DNA of 64,000 nt from Arundinibacter roseus (GTDB taxonomy: Bacteria > Bacteroidota > Bacteroidia > Cytophagales > Spirosomataceae), in contig NZ_SMJU01000009.1 in assembly GCF_004348825.1 (NCBI RefSeq), positions 124,001-188,000 on the forward strand, read 5' to 3'. Made by a program: the position numbers and the translations under genes. Positions 9,195 to 17,528 of this stretch are shown here, piece after piece. The notes below the pieces were generated by a model that saw only the letters and a program-made list of their open reading frames with translations, made no database searches and was not told where the DNA came from. How positions within the stretch are numbered: the stretch's first letter is position 1; each line of letters starts with the position of its first letter.

Positions 9195-9635
9195 ATGAGA
9201 AAAATCTTTTTCCTGCTATCAATCTGTCTGTGTCTAAGTTTTACTGCTGACCCAATTTTGGTGCCATGGAATCGACTGGCAGATGTTCAGTTCAAAAAAA
9301 AGTGGAACGACGACGTCGGAATGTATTTTCTGTATCCAACCTTCGGTCCTACTGTAAAAGCCTTACAGGGGAAAGTCGTGCAAATGAAAGGATATATGAT
9401 TCCAATTGATGAAGACGCAAATATTCTGGTTATTTCTCAACAGCCAATGGCCGCCTGTTTTTTTTGTGGAGGTGCCGGTCCGGAATCCATTGCACAGGTA
9501 AAACTCAAAAAACCTCATGCTTTCAAAACCGATCAGATTGCCATCATTCGAGGTACTCTAAAACTCAATGCAGACAACATTGAAGAGCTTAACTACATCC
9601 TGACAAATGCCGAAATTGTTACGATTATGAAGTAA
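9195..9635 (+). CDS. Secreted DUF3299-like protein, last gene of the zinc operon
   Basis: A 146-residue protein with a signal peptide (about residues 1-18) and a small beta-rich domain: LQGKVVQMKGYMIPIDED, then ACFFCGGAGPESIAQV with a CxxC metal-type motif. The layout resembles DUF3299 proteins, which carry a similar GYMxPL...CxxC pattern; the match is from memory and moderate. It follows the GTPase by 27 bp and is followed by a strong terminator, closing the operon. A periplasmic metal-binding role is inference. Confidence 0.7.
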   Translation: MRKIFFLLSICLCLSFTADPILVPWNRLADVQFKKKWNDDVGMYFLYPTFGPTVKALQGKVVQMKGYMIPIDEDANILVISQQPMAACFFCGGAGPESIAQVKLKKPHAFKTDQIAIIRGTLKLNADNIEELNYILTNAEIVTIMK

Positions 9636-9663
9636 CGTTTTTTTATTCCTAAACCTTTACCAA

Positions 9664-9705
9664 AAAAGCGAGTCAATGCTACTCATTCAGCACTGACTCG
9701 CTTTT
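9664..9705. terminator. Bidirectional rho-independent terminator
   Basis: The 12-bp stem AAAAGCGAGTCA / TGACTCGCTTTT extends inside with TGCT/AGCA and has A- and T-runs on both flanks. It separates the convergent zinc operon (+) and haem operon (-). Confidence 0.88.
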
Positions 9706-9728
9706 CCTGCTTGCGGGCTTTATTTTCT

Positions 9729-10661
9729 TTACTCGTTCATACCTACCGTTATCGGTTCCGGACGAATAATGAAATTTGTCAAAACCTCCCTGATTTTCTC
9801 CCGGTTGGTAGCCGAGTCGTAGCCTTTCTTTTCTGTTTCTGTAAAAAACTGCGACAACGGCCTGGCGCGGTAGTAAGGTTTGATCGTTAAATCCTGCCGG
9901 GTTTCAAAGAATTCGTCCCAAACCGCCCGCACATCGGCCCAGAAAGGTGCGTGGCTTGCCCACCATTTTTGGGTAGCCGCACAGGCCGCCGGATCAATTT
10001 TCCGGTAATCGTTTATACCTTTTTCCTGCGCAATCAACACATCGTGGCCCGATTCGTTGCGCTGAATCTTGTCGTTATCCTGCTCGTGCAGATAACCATA
10101 GTCGGTTATATAAATCCGGTTTCCACGGCGCATCACGTTGTAATCCTTACGCTTGGTGTACTCGCGACGTGGCAAAGGCGCGTCTACGGTACTCTCCCAC
10201 ATCGAGCGCCCGTTGACATGCGACCACTGCGCGGAGCCTTCGTAGCGGGGTTCGTCGTTTACTTCATACACTTTTTGAGTCCAGCTTTTTTTGACCGTTT
10301 CTTTCGGCAGGCGCTGATACTTCCACGTACGATCTTTATAAAAACTGTACAAATCGCTGTTTTCATAGAGCCAATCTTCCCGCCAATGCTTGATCACCAT
10401 CGTGTCGTTGATCGCCAGTAAATGCTGCAACACGATTTTATCTTTGGATTCTTCTACCACAAAAACATATTCTGTGGCCTTGGCCAGGTAGCGTTCAGGG
10501 AATTTGTAGGTAGTATCAGCCGCAAAAGTTTCGGCATATTTGAAAGTAATATCAAAACACCCGCACTGTCCTTTAATAGCCGCAATATCAGCTGACTTTT
10601 GTGCCAGAGCAGCCGAAGTGCCCATCAAAACGAAAACGAATAATTTTAGTATCTTTTTCAT
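9729..10661 (-). CDS. DUF6607-type secreted protein of the haem operon
   Basis: A 310-residue exported protein with a signal peptide ending near residue 20 (SAALA). The mature protein begins with KGQCGCFDITFKYAETF and is rich in Trp and Tyr (WREDWLYENSDLYSFYKDRTWKYQR). It looks like the DUF6607 family, which in Bacteroidota is found beside TonB receptors and HmuY proteins; no activity is established that I know of. It follows the HmuY gene by 38 bp and is the last gene of the operon before a shared terminator. Confidence 0.78.
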   Translation of the reverse strand: MKKILKLFVFVLMGTSAALAQKSADIAAIKGQCGCFDITFKYAETFAADTTYKFPERYLAKATEYVFVVEESKDKIVLQHLLAINDTMVIKHWREDWLYENSDLYSFYKDRTWKYQRLPKETVKKSWTQKVYEVNDEPRYEGSAQWSHVNGRSMWESTVDAPLPRREYTKRKDYNVMRRGNRIYITDYGYLHEQDNDKIQRNESGHDVLIAQEKGINDYRKIDPAACAATQKWWASHAPFWADVRAVWDEFFETRQDLTIKPYYRARPLSQFFTETEKKGYDSATNREKIREVLTNFIIRPEPITVGMNE

Positions 10662-10699
10662 AGTATAATAAGCTTATTTACAAAGTTTTATGAATTGGT

Positions 10700-11320
10700 T
10701 TATTGAAAATTTGACGTACCATCCGGTTGCAGCACATACCTAAACGTGTAGTAACGCGCTTCGTCGGTGGCGGTATTTACGGTAGCGGGCGCGCCTTTGT
10801 AGTAGCTCAAAATTTCTACTTTGGCGTAGTTTCCTTCCGTTGTTTTTACAATCAGGACCTTCCCGGCAATTGGTACTATTAAATTATTGGCCGGATTGTA
10901 GCTATACCACCCTTTGCCTGATCCGGTCGGAATGGCCAAATCGGCTCCCTGATCCTGCCTGATTGGTGCTGTGGCTGGCAGCGTGCTGATTTCATCAAAA
11001 ATTCCATCCAGCAAAACCGCACCGGCATTTCCAGGTCCGGAAGTTCCGCCATTAACCAGAATTGTAGTGGCTTTAAACGCCAGATCCCAGCGGTTGGAGG
11101 CAGAATCAGCAGCAGGCACTATGCCATTTTTGAAGCTGAAATACGTATACTTTCCTGCGGAGGCAGGGCGGCCGGTGGCGTCAACGCCCGTAATAGGATC
11201 GGCAGGTAAATCACGTACAGTTTCAGCCTTTACAGGTTCTTTTTCTACGGATTCGGTGTTGTCACAAGCCATTAGCCCAGTAACCAGGGCAGCCACAAGA
11301 ATGTATGATCTTTTTTTCAT
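10700..11320 (-). CDS. HmuY-family haem-binding lipoprotein
   Basis: A 206-residue protein with the lipobox LVTGLMAC (Cys19), so it is a surface or periplasmic lipoprotein. The mature part matches the HmuY pattern: YTYFSFKNG, SNRWDLAFKATTILVNGG, GKGWYSYNP and KVLIVKTTEGNYAKVEILSYY. HmuY proteins capture haem outside the cell and pass it to the TonB receptor HmuR. The ATG at 11320 is chosen because the codon two positions upstream is only TTG. It lies 42 bp downstream of the receptor gene. Confidence 0.88.
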   Translation of the reverse strand: MKKRSYILVAALVTGLMACDNTESVEKEPVKAETVRDLPADPITGVDATGRPASAGKYTYFSFKNGIVPAADSASNRWDLAFKATTILVNGGTSGPGNAGAVLLDGIFDEISTLPATAPIRQDQGADLAIPTGSGKGWYSYNPANNLIVPIAGKVLIVKTTEGNYAKVEILSYYKGAPATVNTATDEARYYTFRYVLQPDGTSNFQ

Positions 11321-11362
11321 GAACAATAAAAATAGGTAAGTAAAAATTTGATTATCAATAGT

Positions 11363-13504
11363 TTAATTTAACTCGGAAGCTCGTTTCTTTTCCAGTGAAG
11401 CACTTATGCGCAGCCAGCCAAGTCGCCCGGGCTGAGCAGGTATGTAGGCCGCATTGGTAAAATTGAAGAGGTTGTCGACGCCTGCCTGTACCGAAAATTG
11501 TTTCCAGTGCCTGCCCGCTGCTACATTCCAGACCATGTAGCCAGTTACATATTCATTGTCAGCATCCAGAATGTCATTGCTGTTGCGGTCGCCGAAGCCG
11601 TATCTACCCCGGTAAATTCCCCGCAGCGAAGCAGAAATCCCGTTTGGCCCCGTATAAAAAAGTCGGGCATTGGCCGAGTGTTTGGAGCGGCCCATCAGCC
11701 CACCGTACGAGGCTTTGGGTACACGCTCCGTCACGAGTGTTTCAGGATCTCGGCGAAATACATTTCCGGCATTCAACCGACGAACCACGGCTTTGTCTTT
11801 GGCCTCGAGGTACTGATATCCCACCGAAAGTGTCAACGTTGATTTGCCAAATTCCCAGCGATTGCTGCTTTCCAGTTCGGCACCCTGCGTAAAAACCTCG
11901 CTGATATTGAGATAACTAAACACAGATTGTCCGTTGGTTTTGCGGGCTACTGCCTGCGTTTCTATCAAATCCTGCACATCGTTGCGAAAGGCGTTGAAGG
12001 TAGTTTTGAAGGTAGCGGCAGGCGTAAACTGAAAGCCGACATTGAATGCCCGTGAACTTTCGGGGCGCAGCGCACCAAACGTCGACGGATCGAGCAGTAC
12101 ATCTAAAATCTGTTCAGCCGCCTGCATGCGTTCCAGATTCGGTGCCAGTTCGAGCGCTCCAAAAACACTGTATCCAGCTACGGCATTGTTAAAATTGAGG
12201 TATAACTGTCTGAAATCAGGCGCTTTAAATCCTACTCCCGCTGAACCTCGCAGCATAAATTTTTCGGTCACCTGCCACGAAGCCGAGAGCTTAGGCGAAA
12301 ACTGATTGCGATAGGCGCTGTGCGCATCGTAGCGCCCACCCGCAATCACATGTACGGACCTTGTCGGAAACCACTCGTACTGAAAAAACAGGTAATTGGT
12401 CTGAAAGGTCTGTTTTTGTTCGTAACGAGTAGCTTCCACCGCTTCTGCAATATGGCCCGTTCCGAGGGTCAATAAGTTTTTTTCAGAAAGTGTCCATTCG
12501 GTTAGAAGCTCGGGGCGGGTAAAATTCTGCCGAAAAAACGTTTGATCATATACCTGATTTTCAGGCTGATAATTCAGAGATGTGGAGGTGTGGTACCGGG
12601 TGTGGTATAGTCGGGCATGTATCTTTAAATAGCTGTTGACGGTGTGGCTGAGCGTAGAGTTATAACTTACGTCCTGCACCTTTCCGGGCCCTTCTACCAG
12701 TCGAACTTGGGCATTTTCTGTCACACCGAAAGCATTTTCCTGATTCTCTGAAAAAAACCGCGACGAAACCGCTAGCCTGGTTCGCTCCGAAAACTGATAG
12801 GAAAGGCGAGGCTGTAAGGTGATATTTTGAAAAGGAGAAACTGTATTTCCAATCGTTTCGGGCGAAAAGTCATAGCCGGCGCTGCTGTACCGGTTGGCAT
12901 ATACGTTGACACCAAGTTTTTTGTTTTTTATGCCCGCCATTCCGGCGACATCAAGGGTTTGATTTCCGCCATAACGTAAGTTGCCCTCAGCAAAGGTCCG
13001 GTTGGGGTTTTCGGTAATGATGTTGATCACCCCGGCCAACGCTTCGGACCCATACAAGCTTGACGAAGGGCCCTTGACAATCTCAATCTGTTTGATATTT
13101 CCAACCGAAATTCTTGATAATTCCAGCGTTCCGGCAGTTCGGCCAATCAGCGGTTCGCCATCTACAAGAATGAGTGTATAGTCAGGATTAAATCCCTGAA
13201 CCTGAACGCCATTGCCGTGGTCGTTGACCATGAACAAACCGGTTTGTTCGGCCAATACGTCATTAAGACGCAGAGAGCCCATCGCCTGAATCTGTTTTTT
13301 TGAAATAACCGATACCGGCATCGGCAACGCCCCAAGCTGCCGCTCCGAGCGGGTAGCCGTTACGACCATCTCCGCCAGCGAATCTTCACGCATAGGGTCA
13401 GCAGATGGGCTTTGTGAGCGACTTTCGGTCAGCTGAAAAAGCAGAATGCAGAAACCCAAAACGGCTACTTTTCTATTTTTCCTGAAAGACTGTTGCATCG
13501 CCAT
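11363..13504 (-). CDS. TonB-dependent outer-membrane receptor, probably for haem
   Basis: A 713-residue receptor with a signal peptide (about 1-31), a TonB-box-like segment (AEMVVTATRSERQ), a plug domain (GPSSSLYGSEALAGVINIIT) and a 22-strand-type barrel ending in FNFTNAAYIPAQPGRLGWLRISASLEKK. This is the HmuR/CirA-like class that imports a ligand using proton-motive force through TonB/ExbBD. The HmuY gene just downstream and Fur-like boxes upstream point to haem. The start codon overlaps the stop of the preceding small gene, so the operon is tightly coupled. Confidence 0.92.
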   Translation of the reverse strand: MAMQQSFRKNRKVAVLGFCILLFQLTESRSQSPSADPMREDSLAEMVVTATRSERQLGALPMPVSVISKKQIQAMGSLRLNDVLAEQTGLFMVNDHGNGVQVQGFNPDYTLILVDGEPLIGRTAGTLELSRISVGNIKQIEIVKGPSSSLYGSEALAGVINIITENPNRTFAEGNLRYGGNQTLDVAGMAGIKNKKLGVNVYANRYSSAGYDFSPETIGNTVSPFQNITLQPRLSYQFSERTRLAVSSRFFSENQENAFGVTENAQVRLVEGPGKVQDVSYNSTLSHTVNSYLKIHARLYHTRYHTSTSLNYQPENQVYDQTFFRQNFTRPELLTEWTLSEKNLLTLGTGHIAEAVEATRYEQKQTFQTNYLFFQYEWFPTRSVHVIAGGRYDAHSAYRNQFSPKLSASWQVTEKFMLRGSAGVGFKAPDFRQLYLNFNNAVAGYSVFGALELAPNLERMQAAEQILDVLLDPSTFGALRPESSRAFNVGFQFTPAATFKTTFNAFRNDVQDLIETQAVARKTNGQSVFSYLNISEVFTQGAELESSNRWEFGKSTLTLSVGYQYLEAKDKAVVRRLNAGNVFRRDPETLVTERVPKASYGGLMGRSKHSANARLFYTGPNGISASLRGIYRGRYGFGDRNSNDILDADNEYVTGYMVWNVAAGRHWKQFSVQAGVDNLFNFTNAAYIPAQPGRLGWLRISASLEKKRASELN

Positions 13505-13845
13505 CAGTTGAGGTTTTGCTCGGTGGCTTCAATGAGCTGCAACTTTGTCAAAGCCCGATTGAGCAGGTGCTGCAATTCGTAAAATTCAGTTTCGGTAAAT
13601 GTAAAGTACAGGTCAGGCGAGGTCGTATTGATTACAATTTTTGAGCGGTACGGACACTGCTCAAAGTATATCGGTGGCGAAGTGGAGCCAATGTTACGCT
13701 GCAATCGAACGAAATCTTCCCGTCCAAAAAGTTGAAGAATCGGCCCAAATTCAACGGTGATGCATTGGTGGCAGCCTCTACACAAGGCCACTTGCCCATT
13801 CGCAGTAAGCGCCAGATTAATCGGCAAATTGTCAAAATGTTTCAT
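13504..13845 (-). CDS. Small DUF6686-like cysteine/histidine protein, first gene of the haem operon
   Basis: From the ATG at 13845 this is a 113-residue cytoplasmic-type protein with CRGCHQC near residues 22-28 and a further EQCPYRSK cysteine, suggesting metal or haem ligation. It resembles DUF6686, a small family seen near iron genes in Bacteroidota (moderate recall). The open frame extends upstream to 13977 with a TTG codon, but those 44 codons are translations of Fur-like palindromes and promoter sequence. An ATG at 13902 is a second candidate start. Confidence 0.65.
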   Translation of the reverse strand: MKHFDNLPINLALTANGQVALCRGCHQCITVEFGPILQLFGREDFVRLQRNIGSTSPPIYFEQCPYRSKIVINTTSPDLYFTFTETEFYELQHLLNRALTKLQLIEATEQNLN

Positions 13846-13920
13846 GGTCGGCTTGTGCCTGCGGAGGCAGAATGAGTACGAAACTTTTCCTGCATTCTGC
13901 ATCTCCGTAGGTCTTTTTAT

Positions 13921-13939
13921 ATTTAGACTAATTATAAAT
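13921..13939 (-). promoter_or_regulatory. Fur-like box, proximal imperfect copy
   Basis: The 19-bp element ATTTAGACTAATTATAAAT has a 9-1-9 dyad with 7 of 9 pairs matching. It resembles the Bacteroidota Fur-type consensus ATTTAGAATnATTCTAAAT and lies 75 bp upstream of the preferred start of the haem operon. Confidence 0.6.
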
Positions 13940-13977
13940 AACTTGTCAAAACTAAGCCAAAGGAAAGAAACAAGCAA

Positions 13978-14004
13978 GTTTATTTAGAAAAATTCTAAAT
14001 AAAC
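13978..14004 (-). promoter_or_regulatory. Fur-like box, distal near-perfect palindrome
   Basis: A 27-bp dyad with two 12-bp arms (GTTTATTTAGAA and its complement) around AAA. The 19-bp core differs from ATTTAGAATnATTCTAAAT at one position. It lies in the gap between the end of the PepSY-type gene and the haem operon, both on the minus strand, so it should govern the haem operon. Confidence 0.72.
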
Positions 14005-14031
14005 TATTTTCAGAAAAGATCAGAAAGGGAT

Positions 14032-14604
14032 TTACCGCGAATCGCTCCGCTTCATGCGACGAATGCGAATAGGGTTGTACCACAACCAAAACCCGCTGAA
14101 AGAAAGGAGAATGAGCCCCAAAGAGACAATTGAGGTATAGGTCAGCTTGGCCGCTTCTCCGTCCGATTCCATCCAGAAATCGAGAAGAGAGCCATCATGA
14201 ATTTTTTCAATAATATCAGATGTTCGTGTGTTTACGGATAGAATCTTACCCGTTGAGCAGTCAATTTGAAGTTCGGTAAAGTGCTCTACAAACACAATTT
14301 TCGCAATGCCTTTCTGCGGTCTCACGTCAATACGATCAATGCGGTCAGGCAGGTTAAGTTCCTCAACTACATATACTTTTGCGATTTTTTGAATACTGTC
14401 AAGGCTAATCCACTGCTGACTTTTCAGCTCGGTCCCCTGCGCTGTTTTTGGCAGAATCCCGGCTTGTTTTTTCCAGCCGAGCAGCAGCCCGGTAGTGCCA
14501 ATCAGAAACATACATACAAACAGCGGCACAGCCGCCCATGTATGAAGTTTCCGATATAGCCGTGTTGTTTGAGCGATTTTTTGAGGTACCGAGGATTTTG
14601 ACAT
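14032..14604 (-). CDS. PepSY-associated membrane protein
   Basis: A 190-residue protein with a membrane helix near 22-42 (preceded by RLYRKLHTWAAVP, the usual PepSY-TM opening) and another near 155-178, flanking a PepSY-like periplasmic domain (LDSIQKIAKVYVVEELNLPDRIDRIDVRP). The C-terminus is basic. Family members often accompany ferric reductases and iron or haem systems. It is 34 bp after the hemerythrin-type gene on the same strand and may end that operon. It is shorter than the full four-helix PepSY_TM proteins. Confidence 0.83.
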   Translation of the reverse strand: MSKSSVPQKIAQTTRLYRKLHTWAAVPLFVCMFLIGTTGLLLGWKKQAGILPKTAQGTELKSQQWISLDSIQKIAKVYVVEELNLPDRIDRIDVRPQKGIAKIVFVEHFTELQIDCSTGKILSVNTRTSDIIEKIHDGSLLDFWMESDGEAAKLTYTSIVSLGLILLSFSGFWLWYNPIRIRRMKRSDSR

Positions 14605-14638
14605 GAAGGGTTTTTGGTCTGTTTTTTCAGAAAACAGA

Positions 14639-15328
14639 TTACGCAGTTTTAAGCTTTTCTTCGAGCTCCTTAGCCATCGGCACCAATACGTGATCTTCGA
14701 TTATAGCATGTTTGCGCAGTTCGAGCTCAAATATTTGTACCTGATTCAGGAATATACTATACGGCAAAGGCATCGTTTCAAATTCAGAATAGCGCTTAAT
14801 TATCTGACTCACTTCCATCAATTCATCCTCAATGGAATCGTGATGATCCGTAAATTGGGCAATCGAGGCTTTGGCAAGCATATCGCTGATCTCCTCAGCA
14901 GAAAGTTCGCCCTGTGTAGCTTTCAGGAGTTTTTTGATGTACGGAAAAAACTCTCTTTCCTCCATTTTTATGTGCTCAATCAGATCATTTTTGTACGCAT
15001 TGAAAAACAGGCATAGTTCGGCCAAAAGTTCGTGCGTTTTGCCATAACGGCTAAAAATATGAAGCAATGACTGCTCTATTTCCGGTAGTTTTTTTGTGAG
15101 ATAGTAGCGGTGCGTAGCCTGCAAATAGGTGAGAATCTCGGTGATTGAGAACTTTCTGATTTTCTGAAACGGGAAATCCCGGTCATCATCGTAGAGGTCA
15201 AGAATCAGGTCAATAAGCTCATGATCAAGCTCAATAGGTGCATTGGTGGCGGTCACGTCAAGACGTTCGGTAACCGACTGATGAAGCAGGCTACCGGTGA
15301 TGAGTTCGTCGTAGGTATTTTTTTTCAT
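14639..15328 (-). CDS. Hemerythrin-like iron-sulfur cluster repair (RIC/YtfE/ScdA-type) protein
   Basis: A 229-residue alpha-helical protein. After an N-terminal segment, the di-iron ligands of a hemerythrin domain can be read in order: THRYYLTKKLPEIE, GKTHELLAEL, EHIKMEEREFFPYI, DHHDSIEDEL and RKHAIIEDHVLVP. RIC proteins donate iron to rebuild Fe-S clusters after nitric oxide or oxidative damage. The classic N-terminal ScdA_N domain appears reduced or divergent. It lies downstream of the YceI gene by 100 bp and upstream of the PepSY-type gene. Confidence 0.85.
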   Translation of the reverse strand: MKKNTYDELITGSLLHQSVTERLDVTATNAPIELDHELIDLILDLYDDDRDFPFQKIRKFSITEILTYLQATHRYYLTKKLPEIEQSLLHIFSRYGKTHELLAELCLFFNAYKNDLIEHIKMEEREFFPYIKKLLKATQGELSAEEISDMLAKASIAQFTDHHDSIEDELMEVSQIIKRYSEFETMPLPYSIFLNQVQIFELELRKHAIIEDHVLVPMAKELEEKLKTA

Positions 15329-15428
15329 GGTGATTTTGTTGCTTATCCGGCATTAAATTTAACCGAATTTATACAAGTTCTCAAATTCGGGAAGAGCCAT
15401 TGGATAAAGTTTTTCAAAATCAACCCGG

Positions 15429-16001
15429 CTACCGGCGATAGGGAGTCAGTATATAGTTTGCTTTTACGTCAATAACCTGAGCAATTTTGACAAAAACGAT
15501 TTTTGGAACATCAATTTGATGGTCTTTTAAGGCTACTTCAAAATCGGTGGTCAGAGTAATATTTTTTTCCTGAACACTTATTTTTCCAGTCAGGGTTCGG
15601 GGTTGTTCTTTGCCGTGAATGAGCAATGTACCGTCTACGCGTACGTCGGTAGTTCCGTTTTGCGTCCAATCCGGCAGTTTGGTTATCTTTCCTTTAAAGG
15701 TGCTCGTGGGATATTTTTCCGATTCGAGGTAATTTTCATTGAAGTGTTCTTCCATCAGCTTATTTGGAAAATGGAAGTCCCGAACATTCATCCGCACAGC
15801 GATTTCGCCCGTCGTAGTGTTCAACAATACCTGCGTTTTGGTATTTACGGCCCGGATATTTTCGGCGGGAGTTTCAGAAAAGAAATTGGTTTGCCCGGTG
15901 GAAGTAGCGTACAGCTGCGCTTGCGTCAGCGTGGAAAAGCAACATAAAAAACTGAACAGCAGTCCGTTCAGGCACCAATTTTTGGGGTTTATATTTGTCA
16001 T
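15429..16001 (-). CDS. YceI-family periplasmic lipocalin-like protein
   Basis: A 190-residue exported protein with a signal peptide (cleavage near TQAQ, residue ~29) and a YceI domain: FFSETPAENIRAVNTKTQVLLNTTTGEIAVRMNVRDFHFPNKLMEEHFNENY, then ESEKYPTSTFKGKI. YceI proteins bind isoprenoid lipids in a lipocalin fold and often accompany electron-transfer proteins. Its start codon overlaps the stop of the DUF5777 gene by one base, so they are translated together. Confidence 0.88.
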   Translation of the reverse strand: MTNINPKNWCLNGLLFSFLCCFSTLTQAQLYATSTGQTNFFSETPAENIRAVNTKTQVLLNTTTGEIAVRMNVRDFHFPNKLMEEHFNENYLESEKYPTSTFKGKITKLPDWTQNGTTDVRVDGTLLIHGKEQPRTLTGKISVQEKNITLTTDFEVALKDHQIDVPKIVFVKIAQVIDVKANYILTPYRR

Positions 16002-16909
16002 CAGTTAGGGAGTAATTTTTTCTTTCTGTCCAGGCTGAACGTCCTGGAAATATTGAATCCATAATGAATATCGCCTTTGCCCCACGAACCGGTGGTTTCG
16101 CCGATAAACTGTTTTTCAATCATGCCGAGGGAGTTTGTAAAATGCAGGGAAAAGACATGTCCGCCGGTTTCAATATCAACACCCAAAGCCAGCGAGTTGT
16201 AATAGGGCAAATTGTTATTTTCACGAAAAGCGTAAAAATAATCTGCATTTATGGACACGCGCCGACTCACTTTAAGGCGTCCGCCAACGCCCATGGCGAG
16301 TAATAAATTCTCATCATTGGACAGTTCCGGTCGGTTTCTGTAAAGGTAGGTAGGCGTCAGTTGAAGCGAGAGTCGTTCACTAAACTTCCGGGCAATCAAC
16401 AGCTGCCCGGTATAGGTTAGCTTGTCCTGAAACGAATAGGTTTCGCCCGGAACAAAGGATTCCTGCGTGCGGATAACGGCGCTCCCAAAGAGCGTAACCG
16501 AAATGGGCATAGATTGAGCTGCACCGGTGGTTTGTTTAAGGAGTTTATATTTCCCAAAAAAATCATACGCTTTTTGTTCGCCGCTTCGGCCCACACCCAC
16601 CATCAAATCGTCCGTAATTCCATATTCAAAGCCAAGCCGCATGACGGCCTGATCGAGCCCAAAAAACTCTTTGGCACCCGAATTCAGCCGTCCAAAGCGG
16701 TGCGAAATCCGAAAGTCCAGATGGTTGCGCTTCATGGTTTCTACCGACTGCACGTTGATAATGCGGGTAGATTTGAAAGTCGCAGAAACAGGCTGAGGCT
16801 TTCCATCGGCCTGTTTTTCGAGTTCATCGAGTAAATCGTCCTGCGCCAAAACTGCTGCCGGAAGTGCACAAAAGAGAAAAACAGTGCGGAGTACGTGCAT
16901 CTTCTTCAT
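16001..16909 (-). CDS. DUF5777-family outer-membrane beta-barrel protein
   Basis: A 302-residue protein with a signal peptide (ending AVLAQ) and alternating beta-strand pattern through the C-terminus. The DUF5777 hallmark is visible: SATFKSTRIINVQSVETMKRNHLDFRISHRFG and GLDQAVMRLGFEYGITDDLMVGVGRS. Its function is not known. In Bacteroidota it is commonly found with YceI and redox proteins, as here. It is 2 bp downstream of the Rieske gene and overlaps the YceI gene. Confidence 0.88.
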   Translation of the reverse strand: MKKMHVLRTVFLFCALPAAVLAQDDLLDELEKQADGKPQPVSATFKSTRIINVQSVETMKRNHLDFRISHRFGRLNSGAKEFFGLDQAVMRLGFEYGITDDLMVGVGRSGEQKAYDFFGKYKLLKQTTGAAQSMPISVTLFGSAVIRTQESFVPGETYSFQDKLTYTGQLLIARKFSERLSLQLTPTYLYRNRPELSNDENLLLAMGVGGRLKVSRRVSINADYFYAFRENNNLPYYNSLALGVDIETGGHVFSLHFTNSLGMIEKQFIGETTGSWGKGDIHYGFNISRTFSLDRKKKLLPN

Positions 16910-16911
16910 TC

Positions 16912-17436
16912 TTAGACCTTAACTGTCAACGTGTTGCCATCCTGACTAAGCGTAGTCGTAAACACCGTAAGGGGTGCTACCGCCGGGCTTCTTTTGACAC
17001 TGCCATCCAGATTAAACTCCGAGCTATGACTGCTGCACCAAATATCATTGGAGTTTTTGCGGAAGGTTACGGTGCTGCCTTCATGCGTACAGCGCTTCGA
17101 AAGCGCCACATATTTTTGACCTGCGGTGGCCACTACGATTGTGTCACCAATGATGGCAAACTCTCCTTCTGTTTTTAATTTACTGTATGCCGAAGAAGTC
17201 AAATCAACGGTAAAATTGATGGCGTTTCCGCTCGTTGTACCTGTCACTCCGGTAGCGGGAGTTCCTCCGCCAGTATTTGTTCCACCAGTACCACCAACCG
17301 GAGCGGGGTCGTCTTCGCCTGAACTACACGCAGTGAGGGTTCCGAGGCAATAAAACGCCATCAGGGCCGCACCGCTCATTCCCAGACTTCGCAAAAATTC
17401 TCCTCGTTTTAAGGTTTCCTGATTGTTCGTTTTCAT
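16912..17436 (-). CDS. Exported Rieske [2Fe-2S] lipoprotein
   Basis: A 174-residue protein. The N-terminus KRGEFLRSLGMSGAALMAFYCLGTLTAC combines a Tat-like helix with a lipobox (Cys37). A Gly/Thr/Pro-rich linker (41-70) leads to a Rieske domain with the cluster ligands C116-T-H118 and C134-S-S-H137. It probably carries electrons in the periplasm. It leads an operon with DUF5777 and YceI genes. No quinone-oxidising cytochrome b is encoded nearby, so its electron donor is unknown. Confidence 0.9.
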   Translation of the reverse strand: MKTNNQETLKRGEFLRSLGMSGAALMAFYCLGTLTACSSGEDDPAPVGGTGGTNTGGGTPATGVTGTTSGNAINFTVDLTSSAYSKLKTEGEFAIIGDTIVVATAGQKYVALSKRCTHEGSTVTFRKNSNDIWCSSHSSEFNLDGSVKRSPAVAPLTVFTTTLSQDGNTLTVKV

Positions 17437-17528
17437 TGTTGATCATTTAAGTGTTTGAGAAAAATTGGCTGCAAAAACTCATGTACGTTTGGGTAAAACG
17501 TTTGGTTTTTTTGATAAGAAAGAAAAAA

